The translations under genes and the position numbers were made by a program. Positions 16,228 to 23,360 of a DNA stretch of 55,385 bases are shown here, one piece after another (the stretch's first letter is position 1; every line of letters begins with the position of its first letter). The stretch covers positions 1 to 55,385 of the forward strand of contig SBGP01000105.1 of NCBI GenBank assembly GCA_006226595.1, in the 5' to 3' direction. Below the pieces are notes generated by a model. It saw only the letters and a program-made list of their open reading frames with translations. It made no database searches and was not told where the DNA came from. This DNA is from Deltaproteobacteria bacterium. Lineage in GTDB: Bacteria; Myxococcota_A; UBA796; GCA-2862545.

Positions 16228-16715
16228 CGACGCACGCGACGCATGACGAACAGCACGAGCAGCCCCATCCACGACAGGCCTGGGCTGGTGCTACATCCGC
16301 GGCCGTACAGGTCGTCGGGGGGCCGTTCCTCGCTGTCGTGCGGCATCGAATACTCCACACCCACCCTGGCGCGCAGGGTGCGCCGGACCGTGGCGTCGTC
16401 CGGACGGGTCACGGTGATGACCCAGTCGCCCGGCCACAGGTAGGCCGACTCTCCGGAGGGGAGCGGACCGCCCCAGGAGGTCTGGACCGAGTCCTCGACC
16501 TGCACCGCGTACGCGCACCGGTTCTCGACGCGCACGTCGCAGCCGACCTTGGCGACCCTGACGCACACCAGCGAGGCGTGGCCGGCACTCGTCGTCGACG
16601 TCTCCAGCTCGTCGCACTGCACCGCGGTCTCGGCGCTCGCGGTCGACGCGAGCAGCAGGCCGAGCACCAGCCCTGCCAGGCGGCCGCGCGCGCGACCCTT
16701 CAGCGGGCGGCTCAT
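16224..16715 (-). CDS. Exported protein with C-terminal sorting-type tag (family member B)
   Basis: A 163-residue paralogue of its two neighbours. The ATG at 16715 overlaps the previous stop (ATGA). Sec signal GRLAGLVLGLLLASTASAE; the domain shares the VQCDELE / LVCVRVAKVGCDVRVENRCA Cys pattern with the neighbours and WPGDWVITVTRPDDATV with member A. The C-terminus is GRGCSTSPGLSWMGLLVLFV followed by MRRVRR, a textbook tripartite tag. Probably exported, inserted by the C-terminal helix, then processed at the Cys motif. Function unknown. Confidence 0.75.
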   Translation of the reverse strand: MSRPLKGRARGRLAGLVLGLLLASTASAETAVQCDELETSTTSAGHASLVCVRVAKVGCDVRVENRCAYAVQVEDSVQTSWGGPLPSGESAYLWPGDWVITVTRPDDATVRRTLRARVGVEYSMPHDSEERPPDDLYGRGCSTSPGLSWMGLLVLFVMRRVRR

Positions 16716-17146
16716 CGGCGCACGCGGCGAACGGCGAGGAGGAGGACCAGCCCCATCCACGACAGCTCTCCCGGGCTCGTGGAGCAGCCGTGGGGCCCGT
16801 CGTCCGGCGTGGAGAAGGAGCGGTCGGTGGAGAGGGCCAGGGTGGCCGCCACCTCGGGCGCATCGGCGCGCGTGAGGGTGACCACCCGCTCGCCGTCGGG
16901 CACGCTCACCCAGTCTCCGGGGGCAAGGGTGCCTGCCCACGTCGCGTCCACCTCGTCGAAGTCGACGTCGAAGGAGCAGTCGTTCGCGAGGCGAACGTCG
17001 CAGCCTTGCTCGGTGACGACCACGCAGTCGAGGGCTTCGTCACCCTCGCTCTCCGCGGAGATCAGGTGGTCGCATACCGCGGCGGTGTCGGCCATCGCCG
17101 CCGGGGCGAGCAGCAGGGTGGCGAGCACGGGGAACAGGCGAGACAT
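16712..17146 (-). CDS. Exported protein with C-terminal sorting-type tag (family member A)
   Basis: First gene of the three-gene unit, 144 residues, with the strongest ribosome site of the set (GAGGAGG before ATG 17146). Sec signal LFPVLATLLLAPAAMA; domain with AAVCDHLISAESE, LDCVVVTEQGCDVRLANDCS and LAPGDWVSVPDGERVVTL. The C-terminal tag is PHGCSTSPGELSWMGLVLLL plus AVRRVRR, nearly the same as member B. The unit is divergent from the HTH regulator gene at 17433, which may control it. Small size and conserved Cys spacing suggest a compact disulfide-bonded surface module. Confidence 0.75.
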   Translation of the reverse strand: MSRLFPVLATLLLAPAAMADTAAVCDHLISAESEGDEALDCVVVTEQGCDVRLANDCSFDVDFDEVDATWAGTLAPGDWVSVPDGERVVTLTRADAPEVAATLALSTDRSFSTPDDGPHGCSTSPGELSWMGLVLLLAVRRVRR

Positions 17147-17432
17147 CGAACCTCCTCTCGGTGTGGGCGCACACCCCTCCACCCGGGAAGGGTCCCGGCG
17201 AGTGGCGAGGCGATGAGGGCGGTTCCTCGCGGCGAGCGCTGTGGTGGCGGCCGCTGCATCCCTCATGTCCTGACCATCGCACGCGGCCGGCCGAGGCACC
17301 ACGGGCGCCGCGGCCTTGCCCTATGGGAAACGCGCACTGTCGGGTGCGATCTGCGTACACCCGCGGCTCGATGCCCTCCGTCACCCGGTCTACGCGTGCA
17401 GCTCGACCCGCTCGTGCGATGATCGACGGCCG

Positions 17433-18404
17433 ATGTTCGATACCGAAGCCACTACCCGAGAGCTGGTCCGCGTCCTTCGCGGCGATCGCTCGCAAGAAGC
17501 GCTGCGCCGGCGTCTTCGCTACGGCAGCAACGTCGCGTACCACTGGGAGGCGGGGCGCCGCTATCCCACGGTCGCAGGCCTGTTCTGGCTGGCGCATCGC
17601 ACGGGGGTGGAGCTCGGCGAGAAGCTGCCGACCTTCGGCCTCGCGCTGTCCGAAGCCGCGCTCGAGCCCTGGACGGTCGAGGGCGCCGCCGCGCTGATGC
17701 AGGACCTCCAGGCCAACCACGCGCACGCCGAGTTGGCCGAGTACCTCGGGGTGTCCCGCCACAGCGTCGGACGCTGGCTTCGCGGCGAGAGCGAGCCCCG
17801 CTTCCCGCAATTCCTCGCCATGGTCGAGTTCTGGACGGCGCGGTCCACCGACTTCCTCGCCCTGCTGTGCGACCCGGCCGAGCTTCCGTCGGTGGCTCCG
17901 CTGTGGGAGCGTCGCGAGCGTGCCCGGTCGCGGGTGCGCGACCAGCCATGGTCCCCGGCGGTGGAGCTCGCGATCGAGCTCGAACGATACCGCGCCCTCG
18001 GCACCCACGAGACCGGGTGGATTGCACGCCAGCTGGGCATCGAGGTCGAGACCGAGGTCGCGTGCCTCGAGCTGCTCGTCGATGCCGGCGACATCGTGCT
18101 CCGGGACGGGCTGTACGAGCCGGTGCGCGTGCCCCGCGTGAACCTGCAGGGCAGCGAGGATCGGCTGCGCGTGCGGCGCTTCTGGTCGCAGGTCGCGGTC
18201 GACCGCGCCGAGGACACGCCGAATTGCCGCGGTGGCTGGAACCTGTTCACCGTCTCGGAAGAGGAGTACGGCGCGATCAAGCGCCTCCAGCGCGACTACT
18301 ACCGGGCGGTGCGCAACCTGGTGGCCGAGTCGACGAGCGACGAAGTCCTCGTGCTTGCGACCATGCAGGTGCAGATACTCGACCGCAGCGCCGATTCCGA
18401 GTGA
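17433..18404 (+). CDS. TIGR02147/DUF4423-like transcriptional regulator with two HTH segments
   Basis: A 323-residue cytoplasmic protein. Residues about 8-55 look like an XRE-type helix-turn-helix (QEALRRRLRYGSNVAYHWEA), and residues about 95-135 like a second one (LAEYLGVSRHSVGRWLRGE). The C-terminal half matches DUF4423 of the TIGR02147 family: LRVRRFWSQVAVDRAED, GGWNLFTVSEEEYGAIKRL and YYRAVRNLVAEST. This family is abundant in Myxococcota and Fibrobacter, and its roles are mostly unknown. It is divergent from the tagged exported-protein unit, with 286 bases between, and meets the convergent lipoprotein gene directly at its stop. No good Shine-Dalgarno is visible. Confidence 0.75.
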   Translation: MFDTEATTRELVRVLRGDRSQEALRRRLRYGSNVAYHWEAGRRYPTVAGLFWLAHRTGVELGEKLPTFGLALSEAALEPWTVEGAAALMQDLQANHAHAELAEYLGVSRHSVGRWLRGESEPRFPQFLAMVEFWTARSTDFLALLCDPAELPSVAPLWERRERARSRVRDQPWSPAVELAIELERYRALGTHETGWIARQLGIEVETEVACLELLVDAGDIVLRDGLYEPVRVPRVNLQGSEDRLRVRRFWSQVAVDRAEDTPNCRGGWNLFTVSEEEYGAIKRLQRDYYRAVRNLVAESTSDEVLVLATMQVQILDRSADSE

Positions 18405-18911
18405 CTACGGGCAGTCGAGACAGGCGCAGGTTCCGCCTTCGGGCTCGTTGAGCGTGGCGTCCGCGTGGAGCCCGGCCACGGAGCAGAACGGCTCGTACCG
18501 CGACTGGTAGTCGACGCGCACGGCGAAGTTCTCGGCGTTGCAGTCGAGGTCCGTCGGAAACACCCCCTTCCACACGTGGTCAGCCCACGGGACCAGGTCA
18601 TGGACCTCCGCGGGCAGGGAGGACGGCGCGGTCTCCGGCGTCCACGCGCTCGTGTCGACGTACAACACCTCCGCCCGCTCGATGCGGCCGTCGAAGTGGG
18701 CCTCGATCACGAAGTCGCTGCCCACGCACTCCCATGCCACCTCGACGAGGGTCGGCGTCGGAGCGTCCGTGAGGCCCGGGTAGCTGTCCGGCACCCAGGG
18801 TAGACACAGCGACGCGGTCTCGTCCCAGAAGGTGCTGTCGGGACATGGGCCAAGGGGTTCGTCCTCGGCACAGGCCGCGAGGCACAGGAGGAGGGCGGCA
18901 CGGCGGCTCAT
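18405..18911 (-). CDS. Cys-containing lipoprotein, coupled to the ferritin-like gene
   Basis: A 168-residue lipoprotein (signal MSRRAALLLCLAAC). Its ATG overlaps the stop of the upstream ferritin-like gene (ATGA), so the two should be made together. The mature protein begins with an acidic stretch and has seven further Cys (GPCPDS, LCLPW, ECVGS, DCNAE, FCSVA, GTCACLDCP). The closing CACLDCP could bind metal or form disulfides. No family recognised. The coupling suggests a shared task at the outer membrane, possibly metal-related; this is inference. Confidence 0.7.
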   Translation of the reverse strand: MSRRAALLLCLAACAEDEPLGPCPDSTFWDETASLCLPWVPDSYPGLTDAPTPTLVEVAWECVGSDFVIEAHFDGRIERAEVLYVDTSAWTPETAPSSLPAEVHDLVPWADHVWKGVFPTDLDCNAENFAVRVDYQSRYEPFCSVAGLHADATLNEPEGGTCACLDCP

Positions 18912-20002
18912 CGCTCCTCCCGGGTCTGGGCCAGCAGGCTGGCGGCGACCGGACGGAGCACCCGCTCGATGCAGGCGCTCAGACAGGCGCACTCGTCGGC
19001 GGGCGACAGCACGCCGTGGGCCTCGAGCGCCGCGGGCCAGGGGCGCGCCTCCGCGCGGGGAAGCGTCATCGTCGCGAACACCTCGCGCAGCGCGTCGCGC
19101 ACGGTCGAGCCGCCCTGTGCCAGGCACCAGCGCAGCGTCGCCCACGCGAGCTCGGCGTGCTGGGTCTCCTCCTCGACGACCCGGGCGAGGACCGCCCTCA
19201 CCGCCGGGTCGGTCGCGCGGCGCAGTCGCTCTGCCGCGAGGTACGCGGCCAGGCACTCGTTGATCGCGCCCTCGCGGGCCGTGGACACCGCGAGCGCCAC
19301 GAGGTCGGTGGCCAGGCTGACGTCGGTGCCGAGCCCCAGGGCCGAGGGGCCGATGGCCGTGCCGGCATAGGCGGAGGCCAGCGCGAAGGCGTCGCGGGCA
19401 TGTCCGCTCTCGTCCTGGGCCGCCCGGGTCGCGCGCTCGACCAGGTCCGCGGGCGCTCCGAGCGAGAGCAGCTCCAGGGCGACGCGGTGGAACGCGGCGA
19501 TGGAGCTGTGTTCCTCGGTACCCGCGCGGAACCAGTACTCGCGCAGGACCGTGCGCTCTTCGTCCGAGAGCTCGGCGATGCTCGGGGCGCGCTCGGTCTG
19601 CCAGTCCGCACGTGGCATGGCCGTCGCGAGCACCGAGGCGCCGTCGCGCTGCAGGGGACGCCCGCCGGGGCACTCTTCGTAGCCCTCGCAGGTGAGCTCG
19701 TAGCTGCACTCCACGCCGGCCCTGGCGACGAAGCGCACGTCGACGATGTCGCCCGCGCCGGCGGTATCGAGGCCGTCGCAGTAGGCGTCGGGCGGGGCCT
19801 CGAACCGGTCCCAGGCGTAGTACGGGTTCTCGGGACAGTCGTCGGCCTCGTCGAGGAGGGCCGCTACGACGGGGACGGCGTAGCTGTAGCTCCCGTCCCA
19901 GCCGGAGCAGTCGTCGCCGAAGTCCCAGCGACAGCCGGTGAGTGCCGCGAGGCCGGCGGCACCGAGCAGGCGGCGGCGAAGCGAGTGGGTGATGGCGTGC
20001 AT
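18908..20002 (-). CDS. Ferritin-like domain lipoprotein, probable Tat substrate
   Basis: A 364-residue protein with GGAGG before the ATG. The signal SLRRRLLGAAGLAALTGC has a twin-arginine-like start and a lipobox (LTGC), so it may be exported folded and then lipidated. Residues about 28-125 are a Cys-containing region. Residues about 150-300 form a ferritin-like helical bundle with paired Glu/His motifs for a di-iron centre: FRAGTEEHSSIAAFHRVALE, QDESGHARDAFALASAYAG and VEEETQHAELAWATLRW. Such periplasmic ferritin-like proteins occur in related genomes without assigned reactions. The C-terminus has a further CACLSAC motif. Coupled to the Cys-rich lipoprotein at 18405. Confidence 0.8.
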   Translation of the reverse strand: MHAITHSLRRRLLGAAGLAALTGCRWDFGDDCSGWDGSYSYAVPVVAALLDEADDCPENPYYAWDRFEAPPDAYCDGLDTAGAGDIVDVRFVARAGVECSYELTCEGYEECPGGRPLQRDGASVLATAMPRADWQTERAPSIAELSDEERTVLREYWFRAGTEEHSSIAAFHRVALELLSLGAPADLVERATRAAQDESGHARDAFALASAYAGTAIGPSALGLGTDVSLATDLVALAVSTAREGAINECLAAYLAAERLRRATDPAVRAVLARVVEEETQHAELAWATLRWCLAQGGSTVRDALREVFATMTLPRAEARPWPAALEAHGVLSPADECACLSACIERVLRPVAASLLAQTREER

Positions 20003-20163
20003 GACGTCCTCCTGTCAGCGTCTCGATGGACCTACCGTCGCACGCGGCTCGAGCGGCCGAAAGTCCCGTGGCCGACTACCTGTATGTGAAACGCGAACCC
20101 CCCGGTTCGGGATGCGTAGAGCCCCGCGGCGGAGCGGCTGTGCATGCCGATGGAAGGCCGTGG

Positions 20164-20192
20164 TTGACAGCGCCCTTCGGCACGGAGAGACT
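20164..20192 (+). promoter_or_regulatory. Candidate promoter of the mini-lipoprotein array
   Basis: A perfect TTGACA (20164-20169) is followed after 17 bases by GAGACT (20187-20192), which matches TATAAT at three of six positions. The predicted start would lie only about 10 bases before the first ATG at 20209. The -35 is the best in the window; the -10 is weak. Confidence 0.4.
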
Positions 20193-20208
20193 CTCGCTCG
20201 GAGAGTGC

Positions 20209-20433
20209 ATGCGCATCTGGCTGATTTCAGCGTTTCTTCTGTGTTTCTGCGCCTGTGGCCAGATCGGTGAAGAGCCGACGGACAGCGGCATGAACGGCCA
20301 GATCGGCGAAGAGCCCACCGACACCGGTGTCCAGCCCGAGAGCGAGGCGTGCACCGGCGGACTCGACGAGGACGAAGACGGGCTGATCGACTGCGACGAC
20401 CCCGACTGCAGTGGAGATGCGGCGTGCGGCTAG
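20209..20433 (+). CDS. Mini-lipoprotein 1 of a four-copy array
   Basis: A 74-residue lipoprotein (signal WLISAFLLCFCAC) with GGAGAG before the ATG. The mature part begins GQIGEEPTDSG and repeats the unit (GQIGEEPTDTG), then ends in a MopE-type acidic motif (LDEDEDGLIDCDDPDCSGD, then AACG). The Asp spacing and CDDPDC pattern resemble the calcium- or metal-binding repeats of MopE-like proteins. Its last codons contain the ribosome site and GTG start of copy 2, so it and copy 2 overlap by 10 bases. Confidence 0.8.
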   Translation: MRIWLISAFLLCFCACGQIGEEPTDSGMNGQIGEEPTDTGVQPESEACTGGLDEDEDGLIDCDDPDCSGDAACG

Positions 20434-20669
20434 CTCGACTCCTGCTTCCGCTTGCCGCCCTGTGGCTCGCGACGGCCTGTGGCCAGATCGGCGCCGAGCC
20501 CGACGACGACCCCGGGCCCAGCGACACCGGGATGAACGGGCAGGTCGGCGAGGAGCCCGACGGGGACACCGCCACCGACGAGGTCTGCGACAACGAGGTC
20601 GACGACGACGAGGACGGGCTCGTCGACTGCGACGACCCCGACTGCGACGGAGATGCCGCATGTCCCTGA
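20424..20669 (+). CDS. Mini-lipoprotein 2 of a four-copy array
   Basis: An 81-residue lipoprotein starting at GTG 20424, inside the last codons of copy 1; GGAGA lies 8 bases before it, within the sense codons of copy 1. Signal LLLPLAALWLATAC, then GQIGAEPDDDPGPSDTG and a second GQVGEEPDGDT unit. It ends in CDNEVDDDEDGLVDCDDPDC and GDAACP. The doubled GQ[IV]G unit is shared with copy 1 but not with copies 3 and 4, so copies 1 and 2 form one subfamily. Confidence 0.8.
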   Translation: MRLARLLLPLAALWLATACGQIGAEPDDDPGPSDTGMNGQVGEEPDGDTATDEVCDNEVDDDEDGLVDCDDPDCDGDAACP

Positions 20670-20878
20670 GTCGCGTGCCGGCGCTGCTTCTCGTCCTCCT
20701 CGGTCTCGCGCTGTCGACCGCCTGCGGTCAGATCGGCGAGGAGCCCAACGAGGACACCGAGGACCCGCCCGGTGACACCAGCGATGCCGAGGCCTGTGAC
20801 AACGAGGCCGACGACGACGGCGATGGGCTCGTCGACTGCGACGACCCCGACTGCGACGGAGATGCCGCATGTCCATGA
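20660..20878 (+). CDS. Mini-lipoprotein 3 of a four-copy array
   Basis: A 72-residue lipoprotein; ATG 20660 lies in the Ala-Cys codons of copy 2 with GGAG 7 bases before. Signal RVPALLLVLLGLALSTAC is identical in sequence to copy 4, which points to a recent duplication. A single GQIGEEP unit, an acidic linker (NEDTEDPPGDTSDAEA), then CDNEADDDGDGLVDCDDPDC and GDAACP. Predicted to be tethered to a membrane by its lipid and to bind divalent cations through the Asp cluster. Confidence 0.8.
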   Translation: MSLSRVPALLLVLLGLALSTACGQIGEEPNEDTEDPPGDTSDAEACDNEADDDGDGLVDCDDPDCDGDAACP

Positions 20879-21051
20879 GCCGCGTACCGGCGCTGCTTCT
20901 CGTCCTGCTCGGCCTGGCCCTGTCGACCGCCTGCGGTCAGATCGGTGAGGAGCCGGTGGACGACACCAGCGATGCCGAGGACTGCGACAACGGGGTCGAC
21001 GACGACGGCGACGGCGCGGTCGACTGCGACGACTCGGACTGCGACTGCTAG
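20869..21051 (+). CDS. Mini-lipoprotein 4 of a four-copy array
   Basis: The last and shortest copy, 60 residues. ATG 20869 is preferred to the ATG at 20875 because GGAG is then 7 bases away, as for copy 3. The linker is shortened (GQIGEEPVDDTSDAED), and the end is CDNGVDDDGDGAVDCDDSDC followed by DC and the stop. It lacks the GDAAC ending that carries the ribosome site of a next gene, as expected for the end of the array. Confidence 0.8.
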   Translation: MSMSRVPALLLVLLGLALSTACGQIGEEPVDDTSDAEDCDNGVDDDGDGAVDCDDSDCDC

Positions 21052-21126
21052 GGGTCGCCCGGGAATGGGTGCGCGACCGGCCGAGTCCCTCGAAGCGGCC
21101 CTCGGACCACCGGTTCCAGCAGCCTG

Positions 21127-22143
21127 CTAGGCGAGGTTCCAGTCGACGATCTTGGCGGAGCTGTGCTTGCCGATCTCGGTCCTTCCCGCGTTGACGACCA
21201 GCACGACCTGCTGGTTGTCGTGGTCGAACTCCGCAGCGTCGTAGTCGAAGCTGTGCCACAGCTTGTGGTCGCGCTCACGGGTGCACTCGGCGAGGGCGAT
21301 GAGTCCGTCGAGCCAGAACTCGGGCAGCGCATAGAACTCGTTGAAGCCGGCCGCGAGGGCGTCCGCCTCGAGCTGGTTCTCGACCTTCGCGACGGCTTCG
21401 TTGGCGGTCGGGGCGGTGAACACCGTGTTCGCCTGGGCGCCGAGGATGCGGCCCGCCTGGCCGACCACGAGCTGGTAGGCGCGGTGGAGGTCCGCGAGAT
21501 GCTCGTCTTCGGCGGCGACGATCTGGGCGTGCATGTCAGCGCTCACGCGCACGATCACGTCGTACTGAAGGGTCTCTCCGCCGTGCTTCACCTCTTGCTT
21601 GCCGCTCACCGTGTCGCCCGCCGGTGTGGCCCATGCGGGGTGCGTGGGCTCGGGGCCGACTGGACCGGTCTGGAGCTGGATGGCCACACCCGTGGTGGGC
21701 TGCTGGCTCGCCGGCTTGAAGCCGATGTGGGGAATGGTGGCTGCGAGGGCCGCCGTGTCCGGGTCGGTACGGCCGAGGGACTTCGGAAACTCGGGACCGG
21801 TGCCCGGCACCACCGCCTGTAGCACGGCGTCGTCGGCGTCGTCCTCGCTGGCGGCGGAAGCGTCGACCTCGGCGAGCGCCTCGCTTTTGGCCTCGGCATC
21901 CTCTGCTTCCGCGTGCTCTTCGGCGGCGCGCTGCGCGAGGGCCAGGGGATCGGCACAGGTCTGGCAGTTGCACGCCAGGCCGTGCTCGGTGCCGGCATCG
22001 AGTCCCATGGCCCCGGCACTGCTGGCCAGCGTCTCCGCGAGGAAGGCGTTGCCGAGCGAGGCCTGCGCGTCGAGCCCCTGCGCGGAAGCGGGGGACGGGC
22101 GCGAGGCCTGCTGGTCCTGGGCGTGGCGGTGCTGTCGGGCCAT
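21127..22143 (-). CDS. Protein with N-terminal GNAFLA motif, candidate secreted cargo
   Basis: A 338-residue protein with GGAGG before the ATG and no Sec signal. Residues 1-24 are polar and disordered-looking; residues 25-40 are DAQASLGNAFLAETLA, with GNA at 31-33 exactly as in the protein at 2324-2977. Then comes a short Cys motif (LACNCQTCADP), a Glu/Ala-rich helix (residues about 70-100), and a larger C-terminal domain (about 175-338) containing VSADMHAQIVAAEDEHLADL and ECTRERDHKLWHSFDYD. The His/Glu-rich motifs could bind metal, but no protease family can be assigned. It lies 16 bases after a secreted-protein gene in the same direction. Confidence 0.75.
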   Translation of the reverse strand: MARQHRHAQDQQASRPSPASAQGLDAQASLGNAFLAETLASSAGAMGLDAGTEHGLACNCQTCADPLALAQRAAEEHAEAEDAEAKSEALAEVDASAASEDDADDAVLQAVVPGTGPEFPKSLGRTDPDTAALAATIPHIGFKPASQQPTTGVAIQLQTGPVGPEPTHPAWATPAGDTVSGKQEVKHGGETLQYDVIVRVSADMHAQIVAAEDEHLADLHRAYQLVVGQAGRILGAQANTVFTAPTANEAVAKVENQLEADALAAGFNEFYALPEFWLDGLIALAECTRERDHKLWHSFDYDAAEFDHDNQQVVLVVNAGRTEIGKHSSAKIVDWNLA

Positions 22144-22159
22144 GGGAGCCTCCGGGGGA

Positions 22160-22765
22160 CTAGAAGATCGAGCAGGCCTGCATCGAGTAGGCCGAGGAGG
22201 GGGTCTTCTCGTAGGTGAGCTTCGCGTCGGGCTCGGTGGCGACGCCGCCGGTGCCCCAGATGCCGAGGCCCTCCGACGTGCGCGCGACGAACGAGATGTT
22301 TTCGTCGTCGACCACCACGTAGGCCTCGTCGAGGTCGACCTTCACGGCGTCCGCGCCCATGCCGTAGGCGCTGTAGGCCCACTCCGCCTCGCCGTTCAGG
22401 CCGCCGAGGGCCGCGAGCACGCCCTTGCCGTCGAAGCCGCTGACGGCCTGGATCTCCTCGGGCTTGCCTGCGCACACCGCGCCGCCTTCACTCACGTCGA
22501 GCTTGAGGACCGTGCCGTCGAAGGACAGCACCGTGCCGTGAATCATCGTCGGCAGCAGCTTCGGCGGCGTGAACAGGACGTACGCGGCGTCGAGGTCGCA
22601 GCTCGCACTCAGGCCGCGCTCGCGACAGTGCGAGTAGACGTCGCCGTACACGGTGAACACGACGACGTTGTCGTCCTCGGCGTACGCGATGTCCATCTCG
22701 CCATCGAGGACGATGGTGTTCGGCGAGGCCGAGGCGGTGGCGAGGAGAAGGGCAAACAGGGTCAT
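22160..22765 (-). CDS. Secreted protein, unknown function, upstream of the GNAFLA gene
   Basis: A 201-residue protein with GGAGG before the ATG and a short Sec signal (MTLFALLLATASA). Mature protein beta-rich with four Cys (YSHCRERGLSASC, AVCAGKP, QACSIF near the end). Phrases: IVLDGEMDIAYAEDDNVVVF, GTVLSFDGTVLKLDVSEGG. No family recognised. It is followed 16 bases later by the GNAFLA gene, so the two probably form one transcript; it might be a periplasmic partner or protective protein for it, which is conjecture. Confidence 0.7.
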   Translation of the reverse strand: MTLFALLLATASASPNTIVLDGEMDIAYAEDDNVVVFTVYGDVYSHCRERGLSASCDLDAAYVLFTPPKLLPTMIHGTVLSFDGTVLKLDVSEGGAVCAGKPEEIQAVSGFDGKGVLAALGGLNGEAEWAYSAYGMGADAVKVDLDEAYVVVDDENISFVARTSEGLGIWGTGGVATEPDAKLTYEKTPSSAYSMQACSIF

Positions 22766-22869
22766 GGAACCTCCAAGGGTGTTGGCAGGGCTCTTTGCAG
22801 CCGGCGTGCCAGTCGAAAGTGGAGGTTTCACCGTTGTCGGAGTCGTGGCTCCGCCCCTGTGTGCGCCCA

Positions 22870-23120
22870 CAAGGGCGGGGGGAGCCCCGGCGGATCGGCC
22901 AGGCGCACCCATGGCTGAAGGCGGCGGGCAGGTGGGCCGATGCAGGTCTCGGGTCGCTCGGGGCCTTCCCCGCTGCCGCGCATCACGCGGAACTGCGAGC
23001 CGTGGGTGTAGGCCGATCCGTCCGTGGGGTGGCCGGTGTAGTCGGAGGCGTACCAGTCCTCGACCCACTCGGAGAGGTTGCCGCCCATGTCGCACACGCC
23101 CTCGAGCTGCCCATCCACGG
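22870..23120 (-). pseudogene. Fragment of a formylglycine-generating-enzyme (FGE-sulfatase) domain gene
   Basis: Read leftward from about 23120, the sequence encodes QLEGVCDMGGNLSEWVEDWY followed by ASDYTGHPTDGSAYTHGSQF and RVMRG, the hallmark C-terminal part of FGE-sulfatase/SUMF1 domains. The next residues are out of the expected pattern, but PWVRLADPPG further on fits the family's final GFR region, suggesting at least one frameshift. There is no start and the N-terminal two thirds of the domain are missing. A dead remnant of an enzyme or of a related non-catalytic surface protein. Confidence 0.65.
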
Positions 23121-23127
23121 CATCCAG

Positions 23128-23358
23128 GTGCACAAGGACGACGATGGCGGAGGCGACCGCACGCGCTTCTGCCGGCTGTCGCTGTCCCAGGGGGAGACGG
23201 CGGTGGAGCTCCGAGCCCTCCGGTGCACGGAGGAGGAGCTGTGGACCGTACGAGGTGTCCTTCGGGAGGCGGCCTCCCACGCCGCTGGAACGGCGGGCAC
23301 GGTGCCCGAGGAGCTCGACGCCCTGCGTGGCCGTCGCTCCGAGGTCGACCGCGTCTAG
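23128..23358 (+). CDS. Short or truncated ORF with real codon use, unknown function
   Basis: From GTG 23128 the frame encodes 76 residues of natural, helix-prone sequence (RFCRLSLSQGETAVELRALR, then CTEEELWTVRGVLREAASHA) with strong G/C at third positions. No ribosome site or plausible promoter is seen, and its start falls right where the FGE fragment on the other strand ends. It is therefore more likely the 3' piece of a lost gene than an intact one. It stops just before the convergent DUF2199 gene. Confidence 0.35.
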   Translation: MHKDDDGGGDRTRFCRLSLSQGETAVELRALRCTEEELWTVRGVLREAASHAAGTAGTVPEELDALRGRRSEVDRV

Positions 23359-23360
23359 GC

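Larger units (their letters stand above)
20209..21051 (+). repeat. Tandem array of four overlapping paralogous mini-genes
   Basis: Four lipoprotein genes in the same direction, each overlapping the next by exactly 10 bases. In the three junctions the codons for Gly-Asp-Ala-Ala-Cys at the end of one gene (GGA GAT GC. GC[A/G] TG[T/C]) supply GGAGA and the A/G-TG start of the next in another frame. The unit length is about 180-235 bases. Copies 3 and 4 are the most alike. Confidence 0.85.

Noticed and set aside
20875-21051. Alternative ATG for the fourth mini-lipoprotein with a 4-base ATGA overlap
   Set aside because: GGAG would be 13 bases away; ATG 20869 has the same 7-base spacing and 10-base overlap as the other junctions.
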